Source of the DNA: Sipunculus nudus
Taxonomy: Eukaryota; Annelida; Sipuncula; Golfingiida; Sipunculidae
DNA: 64,000 bases
NCBI GenBank assembly: GCA_026874595.1
Contig: CM049315.1
Location: forward strand, 38,522,164-38,586,163
Direction of reading: 5' to 3'
In this document: positions 1 through 12,852 of the stretch, piece by piece
How positions within the stretch are numbered: the first letter of the stretch is position 1
How the letters are laid out: the number at the start of each line of letters is the position of its first letter
Made by a program: the position numbers and the translations under genes
Notes under the pieces: generated by a model
Seen by the model: only the letters and a program-made list of their open reading frames with translations
Told to the model about the DNA's origin: nothing
Databases searched by the model: none

Positions 1-2600
1 GTTGGGGTCTATGAAAGTCAGGCTATGGTTCACAATATTTTCATCATTGTATATTAAATCAGGTGTTATATGTTACATGTTAAATTGTTGTAATATGTAT
101 GGTATATAACGTATTATTAATATAACATGATATAATGTATTTCAATATAGCATAATGATAACGCGCAATAATTGTGACCGTATATCATTGGTTAATGTCC
201 AGTTACTTTTAACCTGTTTGTATAACGTTACTTTTCATGGGACCAGTATAAGATTTGTTCCCACGCGAAAAAAGCGAGTTCTGTGCCTTAATAGATGGAG
301 CATCTCTCACCCTTCTCCCGCGAAACAGAAAAACCAGCTGAAGACAAAGTAACTGAACATTTATATATATGATATATGCATGTATATATATTATGGTAAT
401 TATGGTTAAACAAAATATGCATATTGAAAAAAAATTCCAAAATAATTAAACCCGTTGAAGTCAAAGTAACTTAACAATAATATTAATAATATTTTATGTA
501 TATATATATATATAATATACAATAATATTAATAATATTTTATGTATATATATATATATTTATATATATATAAATATATATAATGGTATTTAGGGCAAAAT
601 AAATTATGCATATTGAAGATAAGAAAATAAACTGTAAAATAAAAAAAACATACGTCTGCCTGAAAGAACAATGTTGTCATCCGACCCTTGCAGCCACGTT
701 GCCATTTTGTGTCTGAGTAAATTAGTATATGGCCGTTTATGTGATAATTACAACATTGATTTACCTAACACACAATAATGTGATTTCATTTCTTTAAAAT
801 GAACACCATTAAAATATTATTTAAATGTCCAGGGGTACTGTGCTTACTGCAATTTTATGAATTTAAAAGGTATAATGCAAAATAGATCTTACATTATCAA
901 AATAATTCTTTTTTTTTTCATATGTGAGGTGAACGTTAAGAAAGATAACTCCATGGCATCAAGAATCATCATTTATACAAATATATGTAGATTTAAGATA
1001 GACATGCATTTCCCTACATAGGAACTTTTGCGTCGATGTGATTACAATGAGTGAGATTGTTAAAAAGCTGAAATCTAGAACCAGATCATGGCAAAGCACA
1101 TAACCGCGTAATATACCTGAACAAACACATGCGCATACACACACGCTCACACACACATATACACTGGAGTCATCTCACATTTTTATTTAATAACTCTTCA
1201 TATTTGATTTTAAAAACTGATCACACAGGCATGTGTTAAGGATAATATGTACCATCTATACGTCAATGATATGTATTGTTTTCATTTAATAAATGTTATT
1301 CGGGCTTATGTAAATGTCTTTGTTATTATGTTTTCAATGTATAATGAAAACAGTAAAGTGTAGGTGATTCAGCTGAAGGGCGAAAGTTGATAGACGTGTG
1401 TGAGGATATAATATGCATGTATGAACTGTTGTGTCGGTGCCACTGACCAACATTGATTATATGTAGTTATATTAGATCTAATAATTCTTTTCCATAGCTT
1501 CCTTGCGCAAAACATATATAAGGCGTGTTGTAAGGTTTCATCCCTTATAAAGATAATACAAAGACATATAAATATTACAATTCAGTAGTTAAGATTCAGA
1601 GCTGCCTGTAAAATGAAGTAATTTTATAGATACATTTAAGATGTAGCATTTACAACCATGCCATAATATGATGCATATATAATTTTGTTATTATCCATAC
1701 TACTATTCATGTATTATTAATGGATTAATGTCCCAAGGACTCGTCAGCCTACTATGATAGTTATTGCCTGCACGATAATGGAGACAGGCCATGTCGCTAA
1801 AATAGTTCGATTTGAATCCACCGGTGATATCCTCCCGCAGGTCGTACACAAGGGCATGACTAATGAATATCTGTACCATAATACGCATAAAAAGACCATG
1901 TAAAGACGTTATAAACAACATAATTACAAAAGGTTTATTTTTTGTCTCACAAAGTGTGTAACCTTGACCTTGACGTGACCGTTTATAGACCGCTGATAAC
2001 ATTTACATTAAATATGTATTCAAAGAGCTTCAACAGAACATGTATTTCCGTAACATAATATTTATGCTTTTCATTGGCGCGTGACGAGTTACCGCACTCA
2101 GGTGCGCTAAACTTGTCATAATCATTTTCCTGCGTCACAGTGAACATGTCATGTATTATCGTTTGGTGCAGGACCAGAGATCTATTCCTACAACACCTCT
2201 TATCAGCCTGACCTGTAGTCAGTCAATCTCACGCCTTCCACGTTTCATTAAATGAACAGCATTACACCCGTACAATAAAGTTCCCCTATAATATGTAGAT
2301 CACAAATGCATTGCTATATGAAGGCGGTCTTATCCTCTTTTACAAAGACCTGCACATAGTGGGCTATGAAACGTTTTCAATATGGTGTTTGGCATATGTG
2401 CTGATATCCGAACCAAGATATGTTATTTTACCCATTTCGTTTGCAACCTGTCATGAATATACTTAATAGGCTCCTCCCTGATTCTGTCCTCCGGATTCTG
2501 TGAAACAGTTTTCCTAGGTTAATATAATGAAATTAATAATAATAAAAAAATAAATCATAATGTTATTATTATTATTATTATTATTGCACCTTATTCTTAG
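1..2600. other. AT-rich non-coding stretch
   Basis: No supported gene. Apart from the 45-bp direct repeat, there is a CA-rich patch at 1125-1165, a run of direct TGACC-type half-sites at 1960-1980, and a (TTA)n tract at 2560-2585. The short frames here have no recognisable domains. Confidence 0.5.
475..562. repeat. 45-bp direct repeat in TA-rich DNA
   Basis: A unit starting CAATAATATTAATAATATTT occurs at 475 and 520 and ends in (TA)n both times. A looser outer repeat links 340-430 with 450-620, both containing GAAG(A/T)CAAAGTAACT and ATGCATATTGAA. Confidence 0.7.
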
Positions 2601-2984
2601 CTAAGCCTGTGCAATATTAATACTGTTCCAATGAAAATACTAAATATGTAAAGGGAACACTTTATAACATGTTTTTCCTAATAATATTCATGCCGTTGAA
2701 TAAATGACGACCCAGTAAATACTCACGGTTATAGTTTAAGGTTATGAATGTAAACAAGTGATCCATGGGTCAGTATGACAGCTGAATCGACATACAGGTG
2801 CTAGATTTATTAATAATCAATGATGTTATGATCTGGTGATCATGGTATTTTAGCATCCTTAGAAAATAGATAACAGTGAAATTTAAATTTTCCAAGAATA
2901 TTTTACCAGAAACGCCTTAGATGCTCAGAAGATTCTACGTCAGACGTGTGTCCATCTCAACACATGGTGTTTTTTCCCACAGTG

Positions 2985-4060
2985 ATATAGCTTACAGAAT
3001 TATATGTCAAAGTGACCTTATTTTAAATGTCCAAGGAGACCTGATTTACGTTTACATTAAGAAAAAAAACTTTCTAAGTGCTAAAGTTAGGTTTTCTGAA
3101 TGCAACTCTCAGAATATAGGTCAAAGTGACCGAATTCCTGGATTAAAAGGAGACTTTCCAAGGACGTCCCCGTATATTATATCAGAAATTCTAGGTCCAA
3201 CAGTAAAGTTTTGTGCCCTGCCTTACTGTCCGTGTGCTCAAATTCATATTTTTGCCAGTCACTTGCGAAATATAGGGCACTATGATCTAGTTTAAGGTTT
3301 CCAAGGAGATTTTAACAGAACCCCCATGGATGTACAATTGTGTCAGTAAATTCTGGGCCTAATGGTTACAGTTTTTGCACTGTTTGATCCTGTTTGACTA
3401 TCTGGGTGCTAAAAATTATGCTTTAGGCCAGTAGCTCGCAGGATATGGATACCATAACCTAATACCGTTTCCAAGGAAGTTTTGGACAAGAATTTCCGGG
3501 TAATATTATGTTAGCAGATTCTAGGTCTAACACAGACAGTTTGGGGCTTGTTTGACTGCTTAAAATCATGTTTTTTTAGCCGGTTGGTCGTAGAATATAG
3601 TTCTTCTTGACCTAGTTTCATGTTTCCAGTAATATTTGCTTAGAACTTCTCTGGATGATGCGGTAAATGATTCTAGGCCTAGCGGATGCAATATGACTTT
3701 CAGTGTTTAAATCAAATCATGTTTTTTTCCTATCGCTCGCAAAATATAGGTCACAATGACCTAATTTTAAGTTTCAAAGGACATTTATGCAGGACCTCCC
3801 TGAACATCACATGAAAAATTCGGTACAATTTGTGAATTTCTTACTCTCCGGGTGCTCATAAATCATATTTTAGGCCGGTAGCTCGCAGACAATAGGCTGA
3901 CTTCCATGATTAATATCCACGAAAAGGGTCATGGCAATCAATGCATTCGTTATTCTGATACAGCAACTTTTGTATCAATTTTTTTTTTTTTTGGGGGGGG
4001 GGGGGCGGGTAATTTCCGAACTACAAAGGTCAAACGATATAGGTCACAGTGACCTTAAGA
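2985..4060. repeat. Tandem array (about 130-190 bp units) carrying AGGTCAnnnTGACCT palindromes
   Basis: Diverged units each contain a block like CGCAAAATATAGGTCACAATGACCT, then TTTCCAAGGA, a C-rich ACCTCCCTG stretch, TTCTAGGTCTAA and GGGTGCT. The lead block recurs near 3000, 3112, 3270, 3448, 3588, 3738, 3886 and 4035. Two units carry perfect 15-bp inverted repeats, AGGTCACAATGACCT (3748-3762) and AGGTCACAGTGACCT (4041-4055). A third is near-perfect (AGGTCAAAGTGACCG, 3118-3132). The 124-codon frame at 2921-3295 merely runs through the array. Confidence 0.85.
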
Positions 4061-5104
4061 TTTTCAAGAAGAGTTTTCATGGACCTCCATGGGTTACAGC
4101 TAGAAGTTTCTAGGTTTAGCGGTTACTATTATTCAAGAATATATATACATTAAGATATAACAGTTTTTTTTTAATAATACAGTTATTCAATGGCTTGTTC
4201 GCCCTGACGTCAGTAACTTCCTATAGTGCTTTGTTACAAGTTATTTTTCGCTCAATATACTGAGTACTATGAGACGTATGTTTGTTACTGTACTTTCTTT
4301 TAGACAGACAGCTATCAATCATAAAATAAAAATTAACTAAAAATCTGCCTTCCTTAGTGATATTTATGTTAACATATAGAAAATTAGTTTCTTTTCGATT
4401 CTGCTTACCTTAGCTGTTAATCTGCCCCTTTATGTGTGGCATGTCAGTACTGTTTTGATCGATAGTGCAGGCCAAAAACATAAAATTTGTTAAGATCGAC
4501 AAATAGTTCATATCGAAGTTTACATGTGTGTTCAGCAGCAATTTGGTATTCGTGGTAGCAGTTATTGATCTATGAATACATAAACCTGTTAATGCGCATG
4601 CACTGTACATCGCAAAAGAGGTGTTAAAAGGTAGTGGCATCACACCTGAACTCAACTGATCTATGAGTGTTATACTGATGAATATTTGAGCATTGTTTCA
4701 GAGGCCGCTCAGGAAATATTGTACACATAATGGACTATAAACTATATGCATTGATCGATTTTTTTTACAACTGCCAGGTGTATTCTGGCAAATCAAACCC
4801 TGGTCAGTCATTTCATTTTTTAAAAGAATTATTTTTTTAATTGAATTTTCATGGAATTAGCCGATTTAATGTATAGACAGTGTTTCTGTGTAAGGCCAAA
4901 GTATATATTTTAAAGGAAGATGGGGATCGTGCATTAAACAATGATATACAGTTACAGATAGGCTTTGAACATTAATTATACGGTTCTTATCTGATTTCTT
5001 TCGAAAATTAGCTAAAGGTAATCATTTGATCATATAATCATTAAAAGGGGTCAGGAAACCGCGACGCTGATGATGCAAATGCCATTCGTGTTTTTACACG
5101 CATG

Positions 5105-5245
5105 CCCTTATAACACTAGGGGTGCTTATTATTTTACAAATTTGGGAAATCCGATAATCTAACCCCCGGAATTTATGTACCTGCATTTAAAACCTTTGAA
5201 AATATTTTTTTTTCCAAATTTTCTTTCAAGTGTAACCCCCCTGTG
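5105..5245 (+). repeat. Left terminal inverted repeat of the 5.1-8.0 kb element
   Basis: It starts around CCCTTATAACACTAGGGGTG and ends near GTGTAACCCCCCTGTGC. It pairs with 7905-8040 at roughly 65-70% identity by eye, with short gaps. Confidence 0.6.
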
Positions 5246-7904
5246 CACCTCCTCTGAAGTTTGCATAAAATATTAAAAAAAATACATTTTTTCAGTATTT
5301 TTAATAGATTCATCAACCCCCTTTGTAAACTGGGCTTTACAACCGTCTGAAGTTGTGCCAAATGTACTGACATGATCATATTAACTGGTATTGATGTATT
5401 ATTACCATAGTTCATTGAATTAATAAGTGTATGGCCATAGCTTTGCCTCTAAATGTGAATTAATAATACAAATCAGCAAATGACGCATATATAGCCATAA
5501 AGTCACATGTGACATTGATATTGTCAAAACATATACAGGTATACTGCTGTATAAAAGCAGGCCTAGAGTCTGAAAAATATGTTCAAAACACTGCTGTTAA
5601 ATAATTTTGGACTTGTATTAAGTCGGAAATGCTACATATTACGATTACTGCCTTCGTGTAAAGATTTATCGTGAAGACATGGTTTTGTTAGTCCTTATTT
5701 TTGTTCTATAGCCTAGTCTTTCAGTTAATGTGTTTACAACAGAATAACAAAATATTTCAAACAGATAAATATACAAAATATATTCCGCTTGTAAATAATT
5801 CCTTTACGCGCTACAGATAAAGACTAACAGGCACCCTTTTGGAACATTTCTTTACTGTATGGATTGATGCCCATACTTTTGCAGATGGAAAAACACCTTT
5901 TCAGTTATAACTATTAAATAAAGGGACAGCATCTCCCTCTTAAAATCCCATACAAGTCTTATTTGTCTTATCTTTATGAAGAAATGACGATAATCTGTTT
6001 CTTTCAGCTGAAAAAAAGTTTGGCAAAGAAATATGGTAACATCAAAAACAAGGTCAATTCTCATATAAGTCTTAATCCTTGCCGCACTCAAATTGATTAA
6101 AGGGTCATCAACTGAAAATAATAAATATCATATAGATATACATTCCTCATGATTCCTGTTTTCAATCCTGTTATTAACAATAATCTTTTCATTTGAAGTT
6201 AATTAGGAATTCCATTTTTCAATCATTAATCCATACATTTCTTTGAAATTTGCTATGCTTACCCATCTTAGATAAATTTATCTTTTGTTCATGAGCAACC
6301 AATAATTAATATTTTTTGTAGTGAGTCCCACCGATTTATGTAGAGAATCACATTTTACATTCAACTGACATTTATAACTCTGCAGTTATTTGTCTGACTT
6401 TGACAACGAAATTCTTCAGGCATACCCATTTTCTGGTCATTATTCAAAGTTGTAACAGAATTAGACAAAATTATGCTTATAAAAGGAACTCACAGATGTA
6501 AAATTTCCCTTTTCATGGTCTATTTCAAGTAAAATTCATATGCTTTCTCAATAATTACTGCATGGATTTTCTTATTATTTGCTGAACATGTTAATCTTGG
6601 ATATATTTAGAGATGGTATTAGATTCGTTAGAATCATCTGTACATTTAGTATCTTTGAACATTTTATATAAAAGTTTAATGGTTCATTTATGAGTGTCTT
6701 CGAAACTTAAGCAATATGATAAAGCATTAATTGATACAGATATTTCAGATAAACGTACATCATGTGTTTTTAGTTTGTGAGTCATGCATTTTTATGTTTT
6801 TATAGAGCCTGGTCCGTTCTTTAAAAGTGTCCATATCTTTTATACCGTAGTTATTAGATTGAACTTCTGAGTGTGAGAGGGACTGAATATCTTCCTGTCA
6901 TTTCATTTCATCATAAATGTATCAAGCTTTTGTTAATTTAAAAAAACAATGATAACATATCCATATCTCAAGAGCAAAAAATGTTTTTATGCAAATATCA
7001 GTGAACCACGACTTTTGTGAGGTGTGTACATAAAGGTTAGTCTGATTCAAAGATTCTAACAGAAATATTTTCAGCCGTTTAAAAAAGAATCCCTACATAT
7101 TGGAGGGGTAGGCAAAGACGGTTTTGGTTAACACGTCTCACAACGTCTTTATTATGTAATGGCTGTTTTTGTTGACAGAAAGGTATTCTGGTATTTATTT
7201 TTACCAAAATGTTTAAATTATGCTTTTATTTGATGCGAATGTTCAAGTATTGAACTTAAATCTCGATAATAATTGCATATCATTACTTGCATATATTTAT
7301 TTTTCATTACATTCGCAAAAATATATCCAAAATATATATATTTTTTTAATAAAAGCAAATATAGAGAAATACCTAGTAAAACAAAGTAATGTTAAATATA
7401 TGAAGGCATATCTTCCCAACATATTTTAATTATGGTGGTCTACATGTCCGTAAATAAAGAAAAACTAGAGGGTTGCAATCACTCTTAGTGATCATGGAAT
7501 CCCCTTGACGCTCCCAACTGAGCGATAATTGGGAATCAGATATGGAGTCTATGACCATGGAAATCAGGTCAAGGTCCAAAGAAGATATCAGGTGCAACCC
7601 TGTCACCTCAGACTAATATTGTGCACAAAGGTCAGTTTTTGAAAATCAGCCATATGTGAGATCTAGCACAAACAAGGCAGATGACATAAAAACAGGTAAA
7701 ATAACCCCCCCCCCCCCAAAAAAAAAGGGAAAAAAATATTTAATGGTTTTGTACTCTGGGGAACCTGACAAAGTCCATATCCAAACAATGGAATCAAAAT
7801 ATTGATAAAGTAATAAACTTATCAACCCTTGTAAGCCATGTATCCTTATAGGAGTTGGCTTTATGGTGATTTTCAAGTTTTTCACGATTCACAACTTTCA
7901 GTGG

Positions 7905-8040
7905 CCATGTACAGGGGGGTTACACTACTTTAAAAAATCAAAAAAATATTTTTCCCACATATTTCAACTAGGTACATATTTTGAGGGGGTTAACTCATGA
8001 AGTTAGTATTAATACCCACCCCTAATGACACGAGAGGGGG
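7905..8040 (-). repeat. Right terminal inverted repeat of the 5.1-8.0 kb element
   Basis: Reverse-complement partner of 5105-5245. On the plus strand it begins GTACAGGGGGGTTACAC and ends CACCCCTAATGACACG. Immediately beyond it, homology with copy B (AAAATAATTAAAACACATT against AAAATAATAAAAACACATT) resumes. Confidence 0.6.
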
Positions 8041-8324
8041 GCGCAAAAATAATTAAAACACATTCAACACTGCTATCTGGGAGCAATTCAGACGAACCAG
8101 AATGCTAATGGCATTTACATATTTTGAACCTATCAAATTTTCACAAATGCATCCTGCAACCTTAAGTTACATGTTTGCTTTTTCTATATGTCAACTTGGG
8201 CCTATTTTCCTTTTTACAAATAAAGCCATTAATATGTCACAGAGTTATTATAATAAAATCATTTAATATATAATTATATATCCTAAAATTTTACAATGCA
8301 TACTCCGCCAATAAAGCCTGATTG

Positions 8325-8370
8325 ACGGCCACCATTATAACACGACCATCTTGCTCTCAGGGTGTGTAGG
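8325..8370 (+). pseudogene. Possible decayed fragment of the 25655-26008 frame in copy A
   Basis: The bases CGACCATCTTGCTCTCAGG closely match CAACCATCCTGCTCTCAGA at the 25.7 kb locus, and translate in the same frame to PSCSQ followed by an early stop. A second weak match (GGACTTTCAAAAA near 9996 versus GGGCTTTCAAAAA near 25910) may be the 3' part. The interval between them in copy A is much longer and shows no intact frame. Short matches like this could be coincidental. Confidence 0.2.
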
Positions 8371-8944
8371 TTGCCTCTGGTAGATCGTTTACGAATGAGG
8401 TTTCAACGACATAATGGCCCACCAGCACCGAAAGCATTTATTCCATAAAATATTATTGTGAGCAGAATTTAAGTGTAATGTTAACTTATTTCATTAATAA
8501 ATGATGAGCATGGAAATAAAGTACATGACCTGAACTATATGCATACTTGATGTCAGAGATATGTATTTAATCTCGTTCATCAATACAAATATAAATATCC
8601 TTCAATTGTTAGTTGTTGAAGAAAGAAAACAAAATTTGAATCCTGTTATGCTGTTCACTTAGATAGATACCATACGGTAACAATGGCACAGTAAATTTAT
8701 ATAAAACTCATAAAATATCTGTGTTTCTTTAAGATTACATCTGAGAAAAAAATGATAAATATTCCTGGAAAATCCTCGAAATATAAGCATATGAAAAAAT
8801 GACATTAATATCAATAAATAAATATAGTGCATAAGTGGAATAGACCCGATGATATCTGTAAGACATGCTTCATTGTGTCTTCATTGCTCTTGTTTGGTGT
8901 GCTGCACATTGAGAATACCATGACCAAAGCACGGATGCGATGAG

Positions 8945-9060
8945 CGGTAACATACTGTGGAGTCTGAAAATATCGTGGGTCTAAAATTTCGTGGTCTTGA
9001 CCTAGAATACTATTCGTTGGGTTAAAACTTTCGTAGATTAATCGTTCCTAGTCAGGCATT
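8945..9060. repeat. Fragment of a dispersed ACTGTGG...TCGTGG repeat
   Basis: The sequence CATACTGTGGAGTC, then ATATCGTGGGTC, AATTTCGTGGTC and ACTATTCGTTGGGTT resembles the end of a short inverted-repeat element of the kind seen intact at 32017-32460. The other end is not obvious. Confidence 0.4.
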
Positions 9061-9742
9061 GTATCAAAATTAATATGCGAACAGACCTGAAAATAAACCA
9101 AAGATCAGTGTTTTCCTTCGTTAAAAAATAACGCAGTCCTGGTACAAGCGATAGGCTCAATGACACAAATGACAAAAACTTGGGCTGTCTTATCCGAATT
9201 TTTTTTGTTAAGAAAAGGGGTGTCTTCTCTGACATAAAAGACAGTCTAACAAGCTGTCCCCGGAATTTAATTGCCCAGTCGTATTGTGCTGCCGGTGATC
9301 GGCTATAGTCGTCCGCTTCCCCGCTTATCTTGACACCTCATTAAGCCCCGCTCGCAAATTGTGCGATGTGGTCTTCGCTCGAGAGAACAAACTCTCCGAT
9401 GAACAGACATACTGATTGTGATTTTATGAATTATTTGAACCAATGGGTCAATATACATATTATGTATTCTTTAATTAAAAAACTAAAAAAAAACTTGGTA
9501 TGTCGTTCATTCAGATGGAACCCTTAGTTGACTGACGTCCCAGGAACGTGGCCACAGTTAGACTGGGCTCCAGCACATAATAGAGTTCGGCTGACCGTGA
9601 CTCATCACTAAGCCGGGGGATAACTAGATAAACTCTGCCACAGAGATAATTTAAACATGATATTCTTTCAAACGAACAATCAAATAAGATTAGCAAGGCA
9701 AAATTGCCTTTACCTACGACTTTTAGCGAGATACTATTAGAC

Positions 9743-9762
9743 AGAGAGAGAGAGAGAGAGAG
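9743..9762 (+). repeat. (AG)n microsatellite
   Basis: Ten AG units. They produce an artificial RERERE/LSLSLS reading in short frames on both strands. Confidence 0.95.
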
Positions 9763-10563
9763 CAAGTCCACATTTACAAGTGCAGTTGCAAACGCACTTT
9801 CAAACAGTCCGACACTGATAAATTTTGGTTTGTTTGCTCCCTCAGATGGAACTGAATATTTTTCCTTACAATATAATTATTTTTTTTTTAATTTATGGGT
9901 TACATATCTTTTTCTATGCGTTTTACTCATCAGTACCATTTGCTGGCATGGACGATGAATGCGGATCAACACGATAACTTAATGCACAGGGTCGATGGAC
10001 TTTCAAAAATGCTATGATAAATCTAATGATCGTTGGGTTTTTAATTACGTGGATAAAGGTCTCCCACGAATTCCACGAAAATAAAAACCCAATGAACAAT
10101 TCTGAATACACAGTACATCGAGTATAATCATGGTTTATTGATTTCAGAAATAAAATGCCCCAACGCTCAGTGAAGCAGTAAGCAGATTCACAATTAGTCT
10201 CTGACACTTTAAACAGTTTAACAGCTTTCCATTTATCGCATGTATAATTGACAAGATCATAGTACAGCTAAATCGTCTCTTTACGAACTCGTCACATGAA
10301 ACTGGGAATAAAATAGATACACCCGGCCTTAGTACACACCGACAAATTAGGGTCTGGATGAACAGCAAAGAACCACAGTTTTTACTCAACATCGGCGTTC
10401 AGATCTGAATCAACCTTGCCATGTCTAATATAAGTTAAATTTCTTCCGGACAAACCTGTCCACTAAGAATCCTCTGAAATCCAACCATGCCTATCTTTAT
10501 AGGCAAATAAATAAAACAGATCAGATGAGCTGTAACTGCTATGAAGGTAATAGTAAATGTATC

Positions 10564-10565
<2 letters not shown>

Positions 10566-10634
<69 letters not shown>
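10566..10634. repeat. (TA)n microsatellite, about 68 bp
   Basis: Uninterrupted TA dinucleotides. The YIYIYI frames on the minus strand here are artefacts of it. Confidence 0.97.
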
Positions 10635-10635
<1 letters not shown>

Positions 10636-10699
10636 CAAATGTGATATTTGAAAATTCATAATCCATGAAAACACGGTTAGGCATTCAAGCCCCTTTTTT

Positions 10700-11960
10700 A
10701 TCGATAAGCAAACTTTTATTCTAAAGTTTAACTGTGTGTTTAATCATATAATTACTTTAATCCACTCACTCAATGTGCAATTAAATTTTTTTTAACTTGA
10801 AAGTCCATTGAAGCATGCTGTGTAATAAATAAAGGCGTTATATTAATGGTCATATAAATTATACAAAAGTTACCCCTTCGTTGATAACTATCCCACGTCA
10901 TCCCCCACTCTTTAAGATAAATCGACGTCAATGTTCATGCTTGGTCTTTAGCCAATTGTTAACAGGGAGTTCGATAGGGCAATTTTTTATAGGGTCCGGG
11001 AATCCCGGGTCAAAGTTTTGGAGAGTCTAATGGTATTTTGGAGGATGCCGTGAGTCCGAGGCTAATACAGAAGGGTCTGTATCAAATCAAATCAATATTA
11101 AATTATCTTTATCATTATTTTTCATTTAATTATGCAAAGTATAAAGATACAGCACATTGCATTAGTTAAGCTTTATTTCTACATTAATTATCATCTGTAG
11201 CAACATATGTATGAAAAATCAATATTTGTAAATTTCAAGGACTCTAAATATTTTTTTTTTTCATTTCAACAATTTTTCTCTGTGTTAAATCAAAAGTTTA
11301 TGATTGACTGAAAAACACTTAGATTACGTTGACAGCTAAAGATGAAGATGTGGTCCCATATATGAGCGGCATTGAGCGTGCCCAATGAGGCGTAACAGTA
11401 CACTTGTAACTGTCCAGGAAAGCATTTTTTTGTATGTATATATAAATAGTACAGTTGAAATAAGAAAATCAGCAGGATCACTTAAAGGTCTAGCTGGAGG
11501 CACATTTTAATTAGAAACTGCTGTCGGTTAAACATATATATTTTATTGAATAATTCGCGTTCTCACGAAAAGAACGGCAGTCACATAAATATTCATGAAT
11601 GCAAAAAGTTTTACAAGACGGTTTTATTTGATAGAACTGATATAAATAAAAGGCACATTTGAAAACATGTAATGTAAATTTCGTTATGCACATCTAATAT
11701 CCCTTGTATTTATGCTTCTTCAATTGAACATGCATAACAATTATGGATGTGTGTTCGAGATAATACTTTGATCTGGACAAACAAGTAGGCCTATACCACT
11801 TTGAAGTGGTCATGCAGACAAGTAGGCCGACGATCGGGCGTTAGTTTATTAGGTTTGGGCCATTAATTTGGTCTTACTGGTTTGCCCAAGTGGTCCGGTA
11901 ATGATCGCTGGTAAGCGATTGTAACGGAGCTCGTTTTGATCTTGAGGTTTGGCAGCCTGA
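10700..11960. other. No recognised gene
   Basis: AT-rich. Contains a perfect palindrome ACCACTTTGAAGTGGT at 11795-11810 flanked by two ACAAGTAGGCC copies (11780 and 11819). No coding or RNA feature was recognised. Confidence 0.4.
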
Positions 11961-11969
11961 AACCACGCG

Positions 11970-12135
11970 TCCAGTATAGTGTAGGGGCATATGTAGCAAA
12001 TTCGTCCTGAGTAAATTTTGTTTGTAAAAATGTGACACCCTATGCATTTTTGTTCTTCACCTTTCTATGAAGCCTTAAAAACATGGTGCCAATTTTTCTA
12101 TTAAGTTTTGACATGTTTTTTCAGCTTGTATTAAA
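11970..12135 (+). repeat. Dispersed repeat, plus-strand copy of an inverted pair
   Basis: It shares with the reverse complement of 15510-15690: GTGTAGGGGCATATGT (GTGTGGGGGCATATGT there), GAGTAAATTTT, GTAAAAA, CATTTTTGT and ATGGTGCCAATTTTTCTAT, ending in a TTTTTTCAG stretch. Order and spacing are kept. The two copies lie about 3.5 kb apart in opposite orientation. Confidence 0.8.
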
Positions 12136-12249
12136 ATGCTATTTAAAATGTTAAATTAATAAACTTTGACCGAAACATCAACAAAGTAAGCAGGGACAAG
12201 TGGATAAGAAAGGTTCTTTTTATAATGTATTTATATATGCTAAACACAC

Positions 12250-12790
12250 AAACTTAGTTCTCTGGTTTGGGATTGTCTAAAATTATTTTTTGTTTATATT
12301 AAACGTACCTATTCACATACCAAGTATATTTATTAAACACATATCGTGTTAAATGCTTTATACACATAGCTTGATCTTTTTCTCCTTATAATACGATAGT
12401 ATCTGCTAATATTTCATTTAAAACCGTTGGAGTACTCCTGTACACAAGTGGTTAGGTTAGAGAGATCAGTGGTACAAATGTAAACATAGCGCGCACGCCA
12501 CCTGGCGGCCAAACCAGGCTACTTTACAAATCAAGATTTTTTCAGGCATCCAAACAGTGATTCTCTTTTTATCTTCCATATCATTTCTCCTTGTTTGGGA
12601 GAGGTGCGCGCGCAAGATCAGGCCTCTAGTTATGGTCTACAGTCTTGTTATGCAAAACGGACACGTAGACTGTGTTGACTCACACACAGAACCATAACAA
12701 TGAATGAAACAGGTTAATTGGAGTTAATTGTAAGTCCGTGTACAGGGACGGTTTTGCCAAAAAAATGTTGAATTCAGCCTTACTAATGAA
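12250..12790. repeat. Segment with a diverged copy at 54390-54730
   Basis: Both copies share, in order, CTATTCACATACCA, a TATATACACAT-type stretch, TTCTCCTTATAA, AACCGTT, CCTGTACACAAGT, GTAAACATA, GCACGCCACCTGGCG (GCACACCACCTGCTG in the partner) and ATTCAGCC. This is an old direct duplication separated by about 42 kb. No coding frame is conserved. Confidence 0.6.
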
Positions 12791-12848
12791 GTAACGGCGT
12801 GAGATACTGTTGCACATACTGTTGCAAATGTTTATGTACCTTAACATT

Positions 12849-12852
<4 letters not shown>

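Larger units (their letters stand above)
5105..8040. mobile_element. About 2.9-kb element with roughly 130-bp imperfect terminal inverted repeats
   Basis: The left end (5110-5245: CACTAGGGGTGCTTATTATT, then CTAACCCCCGGAATT, ATGTACCTGCATT, GTGTAACCCCCCTGTGC) aligns with the reverse complement of the right end (7905-8030: CATTAGGGGTGGG, TTAACCCCCTCAAAATATG, TACCTAGTTG, GTGTAACCCCCCTGTAC). The interval is missing from copy B of the duplication, so it is an insertion in copy A. Inside there are only short frames, a C13A9 run at 7705-7726 and AT-rich DNA, so it is non-autonomous or dead. Target-site duplication could not be fixed. Confidence 0.6.
2640..10450. repeat. Copy A of an ancient direct segmental duplication (with large insertions)
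   Basis: Blocks in this interval match 24045-26250 in the same order and orientation: 2695-2750 with 24055-24105; 4165-4400 with 24175-24400; 4550-4735 with 24670-24880; 4880-5000 with 25050-25145; 8040-8230 with 25270-25460; 10240-10450 with 26060-26250. Diagnostic strings include ACTCACGGTTATA, GGTGTTAAAAGGTAGT against GGTGCTAAAAGGTAGT, CAACCTTAAGTTAC, and the TTAGGGTCTGG/TTAAGGTCTGG block followed by GCCATGTCT. Copy A is far longer because of the tandem array at 2.98-4.06 kb and the inverted-repeat insertion at 5.1-8.04 kb. Confidence 0.75.

Noticed and set aside
2921-3295. 124-codon plus frame
   Set aside because: Lies across diverged tandem repeat units whose other copies contain stops and frameshifts; no domain.
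10435-10684. Minus-strand frames rich in YIYIYI
   Set aside because: Direct translation of the (TA)n microsatellite; no other coding signal.
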